Positions 34,989 to 47,447 of a DNA stretch of 60,741 bases are shown here, in pieces (within the stretch, counting starts at the first letter, position 1; every line of letters begins with the position of its first letter). The DNA is taken from assembly GCA_001579985.1 (NCBI GenBank), contig LRSR01002680.1:1-60741 (forward strand). The letters are read 5' to 3'. The notes beneath the pieces were generated by a model. It did no database searches, was not told the DNA's origin, and was given only the letters and a program-made list of their open reading frames with translations. This DNA comes from Hypsibius dujardini. Taxonomy: Eukaryota > Tardigrada > Eutardigrada > Parachela > Hypsibiidae. Made by a program: the position numbers and the translations under genes.

Positions 34989-37746
34989 CTTAGAACCATA
35001 ACCTCTCGTGGTGTAAACAAACGTGACGTCATAGCATTTAGGCGCTTTCCCTTTTATCAACGCTTTGCATTCCTATTGATCCTGACATATACAGTCTCGG
35101 AACATTTTTACCGTTTTACCATTTTAATGTCATACTTGGCAATACTTTAGCCGGATTTTGTGATAATTATATCTTATCACATATACTACCTCATTTATTT
35201 TTCGTTTTTTCGAACGCGCATGCACCCGATACTGAAAACATCGGATTTCAGCAACGACCAGCACTTCTATTGTCCCCCTTCATGTTCCCTTAAATCAGCA
35301 ACAACCCAGTTTTGATTCTACGTTTAATTTGACTCTGCTAGATTATTGATTTTTTTTTGAGAAATACTAGTATGTTTGCGAATTGCGATGTCGTTACCGC
35401 TTGCTTTAAGCAAAGAAAGTATGGACTATAACGTTTTCTTTTCTGCTACATGTATTTGTAACTTTATGCCCGTTTTTTGTTGTTGGTTCACCTTTTTTTC
35501 ATCCACCCTGCTGAGTACCAACATTTACAGCTTCCAAATTTGCATGGGCTTTTGTTTGCATATCAGATAAAGGCCTTTAACTAGACCGTTTCAAAAATCT
35601 TAACTAAACCAGGCTGGTTTTTTAAAAAGTTAATTTCCCGACCCTGCAATGCTGTTATGCTATAGCAGATGGCTTGAAAACATTCAGAAAAATTCTTTGA
35701 TCCACTTTAGTTCGTTCCCAAGCCTCACGGTTTGAATTTGGGTCCAAAAAAGGAAGGGAAGAACCCCAATGGAAAAATGTGCAAGCAGTCCGGTAGAGGC
35801 GCCACTTCGGTTCCATTTCTCTGGGTTGGTTTCGCAAAAACAATTTAAGCGCTACCTGCTGGCCTGCCAGCCTGGTTAAGTTACGATTTCTAAAACGACC
35901 TAGTTAAGGGCCTTTGCCTCGTACCGAATTTCCATTTATTCCACACAATGACCGTGTAACGCAGTTTCGAAGTAAAATCAAAGGAAAAATTATTGAAATT
36001 TGCGGTCCCATAATTTTCAATCCGCACTAGCAAATTACATTTGCGAACCTCTTATAGTGCATTTTTTTGCGCGCAAGAAGCCCTCAGTAGCCGGTTATTT
36101 TGCGGGGAACAACATCCACACCGTGGAAAACGTCAGCAACGTAGAGCAACGTCGGACAACGTCAGCAACGTAAGGCAACATCAACAACTTACGGCAATGT
36201 AAGCAACATATGGCATCGTGGGCAACATGTGCAACGAGAGACAACGTCAAAGAAGCTCAGCAACATCCGCAACGCCGAGCAGTTGGGATTGTATGCAGTT
36301 GCAGAAACAAGAGGTCATCATGGAAAGCGCTTACTTTCGTTCCAAACTCCAAACCTTGTGCATAGGCAAGATATTCCGGTGCGCAACATGTGGAAACGCG
36401 TGCATATTAAGAAAAAATGGTCCCTATGAAAAAGGACGTATACAAATTTTTGTCATACCTTTTATGACTTATACCTCATAACTTTTATTTACTCAAATAA
36501 TCCTTGAAATTTGAAGGATTGAGGAGCTGAACTTACGTATCGTTTGCGGGTGCTTAGCTGAGGCCGTGCGGATGCAGCTGATTCACGTCAAGGGCGCAGA
36601 AGACAACATCAACATTGCACCTCAAAGCCGTCTGCCCTTTTTGCCGAATATTGAGAATAGAAGAACGGTATAAATCAGCAGGACGTATGAAGAATCCCAC
36701 GGTGAGGCGCATAACACACCCAGTAGCGCGTACTAAGGGGTGGCAAGTGGGCAATTGCCCCCCCCCCCCCCCGAAATCGAAAAAGTGACCCAAGGGTACC
36801 CCCTGACGTTTTTTAGAGTTAAAATAGCAAAATCATACCAACGCTCCCCCCTTTGGATTTTTACTAAAATCTTGCCCCCCCTGTACCGGAAGGTCAAGAC
36901 GCGTCTATGGACACACCGGTTGGTAATTATATATCAGGCCAGGTGAATCCTTCAAACATCACTTCATTTCTGCGGGGGTCCATCAGTGATTATTAATAAT
37001 GAAGCCATCACTTTTTGATTGAAATTAACTCGTAGATGAATTGTTCTTTCGTCTTATGAGCTTTTCTGAACCAAAAAGTTTGTTAACCAAAACGTTTAGC
37101 TTATAGTTAATAAATTTGGTAAATGATATAACATTTCTTCTCTAAAGGCCCGTTTATAGTTTGTAAGAAATGCTCTCGTGAGACAAAAAACCTCTCATCC
37201 AACGTACAATCTCACAACTATAATAGCGCCTTTTTTATTTCAAAAGAGAAAAACAGCAAAAAAGTGAGATCTCACGTCTTCGATTTATAATAATTACACC
37301 AAACAACGCTGAAAATTTGCACGCGCAAGCTTTGCAGTCTGGATGAGATGCGGAAAAGGCAGAGTCACCATCAGGCCCATGGAATAGTGGTAAATATAGA
37401 TTCCGCCTCCCCCTGTGGAAAGGAAGAGTGGGTGGAGGCGTATGTAGATTGTTACGATGGCGTCGGGCCGGAACTCCCGTTAAGCTGATGGACGGCCCTT
37501 TCCAACGCCTTTTCTAACCGATTGGCCTCATTTCACTTCACAGTTTAAGCACTGCATGAGCAATCTTGCCAAAGTTGTTTTCATTCAAATTGTGAACATG
37601 TAAGCAAACGACACGACTGGGGACATTGTCTGTACTGATAAAAATCCCTGTAGAATGTTACAGGCATTGCGAATATTCCATTTTTACTTGAAGAATTTCT
37701 TCATAACGTTGGTCAGAAATGTGAGAGCCACAGAGAAATAATTACA
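34989..37746. other. Gene-poor interval with a short minisatellite
   Basis: 2.8 kb with no supported gene. It contains an imperfect AGCAACGT-type minisatellite (36115-36285), a C-tract at 36760-36773 and scattered short frames without motifs. Confidence 0.5.
36115..36285. repeat. AGCAACGT-type minisatellite
   Basis: A degenerate tandem of a 10-12 bp unit related to gtcagcaacgta, about 14 copies, with variants such as ggcaacatcaac. Confidence 0.75.
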
Positions 37747-39237
37747 CTAGTCAGCAAACTGTCGAAAGCGTAAACTGCTACCGAAAATGTCCCTTGAGGC
37801 TTGGCCCACCCTGTCGGCCAAGGCGTGATACTCCTCCACCCACTCGGTGCGACCATTTTCCCATTCTAAATGATCAACTTCCCGGTAGAAAGTGTTAAAA
37901 AGTCGCTCCACCACCGACAACCGAAAGCGTCTTAGCTGATCAGCACACCAATCGACAATGGCTTCCGCGACTGCCTCATCCGGCATCCTCTCCAGAATGA
38001 CCTCACTCAACACCGGTTGTAAATCAGTGGACCCACTCAAGCCCAAGGCAACACCCACCGGACTGGCCACTCTTTCTACCACCTACAATCAAATTAGCCC
38101 CATCAAATAACTAATAATCAACTACTTAAATTAATCAAAATAAGTTTAGTTTGGCTGTCTATAATAACCTGGTCGTCTTGATGTATAGGAGTGGTGTTTG
38201 TATCTGCCTGGACATGATCCGTCCCGTCAGAGTCGAAGACGACCAACACAAAACGGTCCTTCTCATCCGGCTCGACACTCTCTTGAGACTTGGTGTGTCG
38301 GGCAAAGGACGAGATTGACGGCTGATTCGGCATTCGTTTGTGCTTTTTGCTTTTCCTCTTAGTTATAGCTGGCGGAGGGGGACGCTGAGCGGGTAGCTTT
38401 TTCACTTTGAGACTGGAGACTTCTTTGGCTTTGGCTATGGCTGCGTATTGCTCGTATACCTCCTCTAACAGCTCAGCTGGCAACGCGGCCAGAAATTCTG
38501 GATCTACCTACAAATATTACCGACTTGGGTATAATACTATATCAACATAATTACTCATAAAGCGCTTCGCCAAATTAAAATATAAAATAATCACTTCATT
38601 TCAATTCATACCTAAAAATTCATTTTTTTCAAAGGTGCGGAAAAAGATTAAAAAAAGTACCTGCGATGCTGAAGGGTAGCAGGATTCAGTGGCGGCAGAC
38701 GTTGACGGAGCACATGGTGCCGGAAATATCAGTCTCGTCTGAATCTTCTTTTCCTTGACCTCTGTCGTGACTAAATCATCTAGCTCCCAATTTGCACCGC
38801 GGACCTTCAACGGCATGTGCATCTGCCGTTTGTATTGGCTGGCTGTTACCGGCACCAGTTTTAGCTTGGACTGTATCTTCCCGCGTCGACCCAGGAGTCG
38901 CTGTTTGAGTCGGCGGAACCACGCACCCTGAGGAGCGTTCAGTCGCCAAAAGGCCCACTTCACTGAGTTGTTGGAGGATTTACCGCGACGTGTAGCATGC
39001 CGGGTAACTATTTGCTCTTGATAAAAGTCCATCGTAGCCCCGTAGAATCGCCAAGGGTAGGTCAGCATTTGAGGCACTTCGGGGATTTGGAAGTAGTTCA
39101 AGTGCTCCCAACATTCCGTCTCCTCCTTCAGTTCCAGGAGGGCTTGCTTCACAGCCTCCTCAGTATGTCCTTAAACGGACACACAAACACAGTCAGACAG
39201 GCATTTTCCCCAGTCCGGCAAACAGACATACAGACAT

Positions 39238-39285
<48 letters not shown>

Positions 39286-40333
39286 CACAGACAGACAAAC
39301 AGACAGACAGACAGATGGGCAGACAGACAGACAGGCAGGCAGACGGACAGACAGACAGGCAGATGGGCAGACAGGCAGGCAGATAGACAAAGATAGAATC
39401 CGTAAATGGTCTTACTTGGTACTGGCTCGTCTGACAAGAAAAGATCAACTACTTGAGCGTCAAAGCACCATCCTTCCTCGTCACCTCCTTCCCAATCTTC
39501 GTCCGGCCCATACTCCACCTCCCACCGGTGTTTTTTCCAATTACTCTCATGCTCCATCTCGTCCCCACTATCCCCAGCTACATCGTCGTCTGAAAATAGC
39601 GGCAGCTCTTCATCAACCTCAGAGTTAAGGCTCTTTTCCAAGGCATCGACGAAGTGATCGGTATTGTGAGTGGTTGGGGAGACGAGAGGCGGCGACCAAT
39701 CAGTGGAAACTTGAGCCGCAGCACGCTTCTTTGTCTCAACCAAGCGGGTGACTTGAACGCCGATCCCACGAACCTAAACAAGGATACACACAATTAGTAA
39801 AGACTTATCCTCATATGGTCTAACTCAACAAGCACTTCTTTATATAGATAATTTATATTTACTTAACTCGGACAACACAACATATTTTTTTGCCTTCTTC
39901 TTTGCTGACAATGTAAATTGGAAGTTGTTTTATATTTTCAATTTTATCAAGATATATGGAATACAAGTTTATTTAATGCATATCTGGGTAAACTTGATCC
40001 TGAAATTGTTAGTAAGATAAGCAGACGTAGCACCGAAGGAACAATGTCAATGAATGCATACCTCCTTCACATCGATCGCCAATTTTCGAAAGAGAGACAC
40101 TCCTTCCCGGGCAATCACTTCGGCGGAATCGGTTGGTTGCACGAGGGACACAGACTTGTTGACACTGGTACAGTGACCGCATCCCATGAACTTCTCGGGC
40201 TCGACAGGCGCATCCTTAAAAGTTAGCAAACGGCCGTCGATGAAAATAATAAAGCTGTCTGTACTATTAGTACGTCTCATGTCTGTCTGTCTGCATCTCT
40301 CTACAGCTGTCTGTCTGTCTGTCAGTACATCGA

Positions 40334-40396
<63 letters not shown>

Positions 40397-42758
40397 ATCG
40401 GTCTGTCTGCTTGTCTGTCTGTCTGTTTGTCTGTCTATCTGTCTGCCTGTTGGTTTCCTTGTTTGTCTGTGGCAGCCCCTCGTCCGTCGATGTGTGTTTG
40501 ACTGGGAACCCATACCGGATGTCGAAGAAGCAACTTGAGCGTGAGAGTCTGCCCTCGTACCCGCGCCGTATGCAACCGTGTCTCCACTTCCCGACTGAGC
40601 TCCTCAAAAAATGTTTTGAACTCGTCAAACTGTGTCATCCGCATGCCGTAATTGATCTCGGCGGAGACGGACTTCCTGGTGGTGTGATTGAAGACGCCCC
40701 GGTCGTCCATTCCTCGAGCGTAATTGTGAAGCTTTTGCCCGATTTTCTGGCCGAAAACCGTCTTCAACTCGCTCAGTGGAATCTTCGAAAGGTCTCCGCA
40801 AGTTTTGGCGTTGAGCTGGTGAAACTTTTCCATGGCACTGTAACCGACTCCGGGCAGGTCGCGGATGGGAATGTCGACGAGGAAGGCGGAGACTTGATCC
40901 TCCTCCAGGAAGAGGTGGCCGTTGGGTTTGGCTTTTTTAGTGGCGAGTCGGGCCAGGAGAGGGTTATGGGAGAGACCGGCGGATGCGTGACAACCACCGG
41001 ACGCGTCAAAAATCTCTTGGCGGAGGAAACCGGCAAACTCCTCGGGGGAGACGAAAATGTCGCGGATGATTTGCGTGCAATCGACAAGCATTTCATCGCA
41101 GCTGATAGCCTGCAACAAAAACCCATCCCCAGTTACACCTATCGTCCACAAGCACATTTGAGAAACTGCTCATTTGCTGTAACATATCAAAATTATAACA
41201 AACATTTGAAATTACAATTTGAAGTTATAATTGAAATGTTCAATCATTTGTAAATTGTTTTGGAAAGTGTGTATAAAGTACATGTACCTCGATATGGAGG
41301 GTGTAACCGGCGACGACTTGATAGAAGATGGTGGAGATCCTCTTGTACTCTTCAAACTCATACGGAATCGTCACCAACTCCGGGCAGAGCTGCTTCGCTG
41401 GGCCCAAATACATCCCATTCTTCAGTCCCTTCTTCCGCGCCTCGTAATTACAGGACGCCACCTCCGACTTGGAGTTGAAGGGTTGGTCGTGCTGACCGGC
41501 AGCAGTCATCTTCCCGTGACCGGATTTGCCATGACAGCAGGCCACCGGTTTCCCAGCCAAATGCGGCCGGGAAAGGAGCCCAACCGAGACGAAGAAGCAG
41601 TCGAAATCGATGTGCATGATGACTGATCGGGGGCTGGAGCGAGGGTCGTGGCGTGCACCGAAATGCGCAAGGAGACGTTCAACCCCGGGGAACGTTCCAT
41701 CGTGCTCTTCCTGGAGGCGTTCAACTAGCTGCTTGGCTTCCACCTTCCACAGGGAGAGATGGTGGAGACGAGAACGAGCGTAGTATTGGTTGAGGTAGTT
41801 GGGATCGCCGGCTTTGTGGGCGATCGGGTGGTGATCGGGGTTGTTGTCTGAAATTGCTGCTGGGAAGGCGCCCTTTGAGCTCCGCCGTTTAGGCTCTTCT
41901 GCAAAGTTATAAAATTGTAACTTGACAAGAGACTTCTAAAGAACGACGGATAAGTGGTATAAAAGAAAGTGGTAAGAAGCAACAAGAATGCAGGAGGCAC
42001 ACAGAAAGACGGTTAGTGAGACAGACAGACAGACAGACAAAAAGACAGACAGACAAACAGACAGACAAACAGGCACACAGACAGACACACAGACAGACAC
42101 ACAGACAAATATACAGACAGACAAACAGACAGACAAACAAACAGACAGACAGACAAGCGGGAAAAGACCTCGTACTTGGCTGAAGTTCTGGCTGTGGTTG
42201 GGCGCCCCTTCCGCCGAGCGGATAGAGCTCAAAATCCTTCCAAGGCAGCAACTTTCCCGCCCGGAGACTCTCGGAAATCCACTCGGGCTTAACGACCTGC
42301 TTGGCTTTTAACTGAACAATCTTCGTATAAGGCAAAATAGAGGCGATGATGAATCCGGTGGTCTGCCTGTTATAGTACAAATGAAACTGCCCTCCATGCA
42401 GCATCATAATCCGTTTGATTTCATCCGCGGAGGGATCGGTATGTCCGTTAACATGGACCGCGATGCCATGGAAAATGTTTGAACGGAACTCTTCCTTAGC
42501 TTCCGGGAGGACTTTATCCGCTGCCTCGTCAAACTGCGCGAGGAGTTTGCGCTTCTTGAATTGCATGTAACCACCATGATTGGCCCATTCGCCTTCGCGA
42601 TCGTCTGCCTCATCGTCCGAGTGGAGGGCGATGTCGCTTGGGTTACAATCAAGAGGTTGAAGGAGGCCTCCTCCCGGTCCAGTTACTTTCTTCATTCCTA
42701 GAGCTGAAAAAGACTCCGATTCGTCCGATCTATCCCTTGCTGATTCAGTTGTTTCACC
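37747..42758 (-). CDS. REV1: DNA repair protein REV1 (Y-family deoxycytidyl transferase), 5' end uncertain
   Basis: Translesion-synthesis polymerase and scaffold; acts in the nucleus. Exons in phase: 42758-42176, 41898-41288, 41109-40516, 40214-40062, 39773-39416, 39169-38661, 38507-38169, 38082-37747; at least 1160 residues. Domains in order: an N-terminal GGYMQFKKRKL segment and a BRCT domain (NIFHGIAVHVNG ... PEWISESL); Y-family palm with MHIDFDCFFVSV and ISCDEMLVD (catalytic acids); HhH segment (IRDLPGVGYSAMEKF); little-finger region; one ubiquitin-binding motif (DPEFLAALPAELLEEV); and a C-terminal four-helix domain ending FGSSLRF, as in REV1 proteins that bind REV7 and other Y-family polymerases. 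Most REV1 proteins have two UBMs; I see one. The 42758 edge is a splice acceptor, so a 5' exon is probably missing, although an ATG at 42695 could start translation. Confidence 0.93.
39221..39390. repeat. (CAGA)n microsatellite in REV1 intron
   Basis: Imperfect CAGA/CAGG run between exons 39416-39773 and 38661-39169. In the REV1 transcript it reads TCTG-type. Confidence 0.92.
40278..40452. repeat. (TGTC)n microsatellite in REV1 intron
   Basis: TGTC run between exons 40516-41109 and 40062-40214. In the REV1 transcript it reads CAGA-type, complementary to the runs at 39221 and 42018. Confidence 0.92.
42018..42160. repeat. (CAGA)n microsatellite in REV1 intron
   Basis: CAGA/CACA run between REV1 exons 42176-42758 and 41288-41898; its edge lies about 15 bp from the donor. 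Confidence 0.92.
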
Positions 42759-45061
42759 CTAAAAAGGAAGGGAGGAAAGAATTAATTTCAGTTGAAGAAT
42801 AAACTCAAGTAATGTGTGTTTGATCGATTGATTGATTGATTGATTTGCTGTCGTGAAAGTCACTTGCACGATCTCGGATTGATTGACGTATTAGCGGAAA
42901 AGGCTTCCAACAAAATACAAACACTCATTCGTCAGCTAGTCATACCTTACGAACGCCCAACTGTAAAGAAATACAACAATCTAATTCCAAACTAACAAAT
43001 TCATAAATTGTCAGGGCAGAAACAAATACAAAGACGTTTTCATCACTCGGCCTGCTTAAGTATCAATTGATCGGTTGGTTGTGGCCCCTTGAGAAATACA
43101 TTCTGTGTAATCGGTCAATCAATGGGACGCCACAATGGCCAATCAATCAACTAATGGACGGCCAACAGGATCAAACTACTAATACGAGACGATTGATCTC
43201 CTCTGTCATTCGAACCCACCTGCGAGCTGCGTGTAAGTAACAATTATTTCGGAGCAATCAATGAAGAGTGGGCAGTTGTTGCTGGCGCGGCGACTCCCAA
43301 AGTCCGAATCGGTCAATTCCATTCAGCGTAAAGTCCACCACCGTGCGTCCAACCACTAAATGTGTCGACAATTGAATTGACATTCCCATTTTGTATAGCA
43401 GAAGTTAGAACGCATAAAGGCATCGTTTTAGAAGCACATTTTCAGAACAAATAAATGGAGGGAAGGCGAACAATTATTTCACTTTGTGATTTGTTGTGGT
43501 TTAACCCAATGGCGATTTCTGATTGGCCGCTGTCTTCTCCATATCAACGAATCCCGAACGAAGTTAACACCAAACCGGGGGAAATTCCAAGTCCCACCCC
43601 TTCATCGTGATTGGATTATTCATCGCAAGCGGAGTGAGTGAGATGATGTCATCGTAGAACCCGCACAGTAGACATAAACGTAGTAGGAGCATTCAGTCGG
43701 TTCCTGTTTGAGAATATATGCTGAGGTTGGCCGCCCGTCTGTCATTACTAGCCTTTCAGTACTCACTTTACGGCGTTTTCACTACGCTTTTCCACTGTGC
43801 GATGAAAGCACTAAGCAAATTCCTTATTTCAAAAAACATTTTATCGTCCTCAAATTTCATCCCTTTTCTTACGTTTGTTAACTGATCCTACTGTTTTCTA
43901 CATCCACGGTCAATCCTTTCGTCGATTGAGGTAAGACACCTACGAGAATAATGTTATTTTAGAGGGAAATGGGTGGTTTTGATGGGGCTGGGAAAAGTGG
44001 CCATTTTTAAAAGCGAGATTTGATCCCATCAACTGTTTGCTACTTTCACTTTATATTTCCAACTCCCATCCACTTCAAAGTTTCCCGCTGAGCTCTGAGG
44101 GTGTTGGTAAAGCCGAAGGAGGGCACAAAGTTATCAATTTTAGAGTTGATTTTTAGCCTGATTAAGGGACCCATTTTTATTTGTTATATCATTTGGCTTG
44201 TTGATTGATCACTTGATTGACTCACTTTTTCCTCTTTATTCTCACTTATTCCCTTTTCGCCATTTTGAGAGCATCTTCGTCTACGATTTCATCACATGAC
44301 AACCATTGAGATTCATTATCAATCTGTTCGTTATTTATAAATAAGTTTAAAACATTGAGAGTGTGAGAGAAAGTGGAGGCCGTTTGACCTTTTGATCCTT
44401 TAAATTTTTGTTATCAATTTGTAGCTTTAGTTTTGAGATATTTTACTCTTCCTTATCGGAATATATTTCACAATGCTGTTAGAAATGGCATAAAGCAAAC
44501 ATCCCTGGAACAATCGTGGGAAATGAACAGTTTTTGATACACCGGGCTATTTGATTGATCGTACACCGGTCGGTTGGTTGATCGATTGATTGATTCACTT
44601 GAAGTCATCATGTTTACTGACATTATTTCATTGAGAATTTCCAGTGATGTATTTGGCATTTTCTTCAACTTTTCCTTCTAGAATATATTTATTCCTACGT
44701 TTAGAAGTTATTTAAATGAAGAGAATTGGGCGATATCAGCGCCGAAGAGATCTTCATATACTCTTACCAAAGCAGTCTGACTTTTTTTTATAATTTTGGT
44801 GGTTGATTGATGGATTGTCGTAAAAGTTCCGCTTTATATTACCTCTCACGTCGTTATCGATGTCTTCCGGATCAAATCATTTTTCCCAGCCCCAGAGAAA
44901 TAGCTTTTAATGTATCATCTCTAATTTGATTCCTCTTTTCAGGTGTGTGTTGATTCCTTGTTGCTGACTGGCGATTTGCCGTCTCACATGGTGAATTCGT
45001 CCGAATACTCTTCCGCTCGGTGGCTGGTCTCGTCCCAGGCCTTGTTGGAGGTGAGTATATC
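42759..45061. other. Divergent interval REV1 / CREBZF-like gene
   Basis: About 2.3 kb between a leftward gene and a rightward gene. It should hold the missing 5' exon(s) of REV1, both promoters and the 5' UTR of the bZIP gene. Several (TTGA)n-type tracts occur (about 42826-42845, 44577-44595). No complete further gene is seen. Confidence 0.5.
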
Positions 45062-45065
45062 ATGA
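44988..45065 (+). promoter_or_regulatory. Overlapping upstream ORF at the bZIP start
   Basis: ATG at 44988 opens a 25-codon frame that ends with TGA at 45063-45065, overlapping the proposed main ATG (45062) in another frame. An overlapping uORF of this kind usually limits initiation at the main start. Alternatively, gtgagt at 45051 could be a donor that splices this leader differently. Confidence 0.4.
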
Positions 45066-47447
45066 TGATGTGTAGTAGTGAAGAGGAGTTTGCGGAGGGC
45101 ATGGCCTTGCTAAAGTCCATGTGGTATGATGATCAGAACGAAGACGTCTCTCCCACGTCCTTGGGCCTCATCAACAATCCTCAACAACTCCATCAGACCA
45201 CCTTTGACGATGTGTTTGGCGCCGTGCCCGACTACACCGCCATGGAAGGAGGCCTTGGAGGGGGAAAAGCCGGTAACTACTTGTGGAGCAATGAATACTT
45301 GCTCACCGCCGATCCCTTTTTGGGATCGGTGGGAGAGGAACAGGTCCATCAAGAAGGTGATGTGTTGGCTTGCTTGAGTCCTCTAGGCGGGGATGAGATG
45401 GTTGCTGGTCAGGTAGATGCTTACGATTATGAGTATGATGTCAATGGGGGAGGCCATTGGAGCAGTTTAAATCCCGAGAGCAGCGATGCGGCACTCTTTC
45501 CCTCCTATCTGTTGGCGAGCTCCCAGCGCTCCCCCGGACCGGCTGACTATACCCACACGCCCATTCTACCGGCCAAGGAGATGTTGATTAAACAGGAGCC
45601 GTACAGTCCCGCCGTCTTGAATGTAGAGGAGAAGGAGTTGCGAGGAGGCTTCACCACCGCTTCGGCTGCTCCTCCACAAGGTAGGTGTCTTTGCCCTTGG
45701 CTTGAAGCAATCGGATAGGATTTTCTGTCGCAGTTTGGGGGTTTGTTTGTGCGGTTGGCTGGTTTTGTGAAGGCCTTTTTGCAGATGTGTTTTAGGCGGG
45801 AGGAATGGGGTGCGTCCTTCGTTGATGAGATGAGACGAGAATGATGATGCCTTTGGAGGGGATGATGAGCACAGCTTCTACGCACCTGCCTTGTTGATGA
45901 CCGTGTTGAAGAGCATAACGCGAGACGAGACGGACCTGCGCACCTGCTGTGCACCAGTTTGTGTGACAGTGCACTTCCATCTTGCTTTTCATTGATTGCT
46001 ATGTAGAAGTGTCGATTGATTGATTGATTAACTGACTTAAGTAAAGTCCTACGTGGATGTCTGTCTGCATGACCGGTGTTGTTGTTGCTGTTCAACCAGA
46101 CAGGCAATCAGTCAGACAGACAGACATACATAAACATGTAGACTGCTTTTCATATACAGATTGTTTGTCGTTTGTTCCATCCTGCAACTCTGTCCCCCGA
46201 ACGTATTGTTATTTGGCGTTCTGACTACTTCCGTGCCTTAATGTTAATTTGTCTGTCTTCCTGCTTGCGCTGTTTTCTGTATCCATCATATGGCTACTTT
46301 TTCTCCTATTCTATGCTGCCTTGTCATCTGTTGTGGTGTGTCGCGTGACTTGTGTGTCTGTTTTGTTGTTTTGTGCCGGCCTGTCTTGCTTGATCTGTCT
46401 GCATCGATGTCTGCGTGTGTGATGGTGACATTGCACGAGTTTACATTGCCTTGTCTGCATTTCATTGTACCTGTCTGGGTAATAGTACCCTACCTGTCCT
46501 GATTTGTCTGTATGTCTACCCTAGCTGCCACTGTCAGCCCAATCCCAACTGAAACTGCGACAGAGAATCTTAAATTCCTTTAGTTCGATGACTGATGTCT
46601 GAAAGACGTGAATGTGACCTTGTCTTTGTAGTGCGCGCCTCACAACGCCGTCCCATCCCATCACGCAAGCTTAGGCACAGGAACGACCTCCTCCCTGCAT
46701 CCCGCCCACTTGTGGAACGCCAAAAGCGCCCCTCCGACGACGACGAGGAGGAAGAGAAGGACGATGAAACGGAGAGCATGAGCAGTTTCATCTCAGACAC
46801 GCCCACCGATGGATCATCCTCCGTGCACAGCATCCCCGGCGTCGGAGGTCTGCCTGTGTTGCCACGTATCGCTACCGTTACTTTTGCCAGCGCGGGTGAA
46901 CCGGCCAAACGCCAACGACGCGATGTCTCTATGAGTGCCCCCGCGGTTGCCGCTCGCGAACTCCGTCAGAAGAAGAAGGTCCGCGAGGAACAACTCATCC
47001 ACGAGTGCGAGATGCTCAAAGCCGAGGCGGAGAATCTCGAACGAGCCACTGCGGCCTCACAGTCACAGGTACGTTCAGCGGTTTCAGTTAAAGGATTGTA
47101 ATTTTAGAAGAAAGGTGGTTGAAATTGTTTTGACCCTACAGGTGGAGAAGCTGCGAGAGGATGCGCTCTACCTGCGGAGCCTGGTGCGGAGCCAGCAGAC
47201 CACGGTCCAACTACTGGAGTATCTCAAGAAGGCGCCCTTTTTCGCGGATGCCGGACAGAAGCTGCAGCTGGATTCGCGCAGCATGCTAAGACACATTTCC
47301 GGCTCGGGCGCCACCACCACCGATGCCCACGTCAGTGCGGACGAAAGCAAGGCCGACATCGGCGGAGTCTGTTTTCACATCAACGGAAGCAAGATGACAC
47401 TGCACCTGTGTTCGCACTGCTCGTCGGAGGCGACTAACACCAATTAG
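45062..47447 (+). CDS. CREBZF: bZIP transcription regulator of the CREBZF (Zhangfei) type
   Basis: Nuclear bZIP factor. Three exons in phase: 45062-45680, 46632-47068, 47142-47447, 453 residues. The N-terminal half is acidic with a SUMO-like IKQEP site. The basic region reads PAVAARELRQKKKVREEQL: the invariant bZIP Asn is replaced by Pro, while AAxxxRxKKK is kept. A leucine-zipper heptad runs to about LYLRSLV. The C-terminus (GGVCFHINGSKMTLHLCSHC) resembles the conserved tail of CREBZF/Zhangfei, which as I recall also lacks the basic-region Asn and does not bind DNA alone. I see no clear HCF-1-binding tetrapeptide. The start was chosen at the first ATG of ATGATGATG. ATF4/ATF5-like factors are the main alternative, but the missing Asn and the tail argue for CREBZF. 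Confidence 0.72.

Noticed and set aside
35376-35570. Hydrophobic 64-codon plus-strand frame
   Set aside because: Compositional artefact of T-rich sequence; no start context, splice partner or homology.
39149-39743. Frames with LSVCLSVC-type runs near REV1
   Set aside because: Microsatellite read-through. Only the part above 39416 is the REV1 exon; the rest is intron.
42946-42960. Candidate 15-nt REV1 microexon (minus strand) with acceptor and donor
   Set aside because: Splice sites look good and the phase fits, but five codons cannot be supported without a transcript, and the true first exon is unknown.
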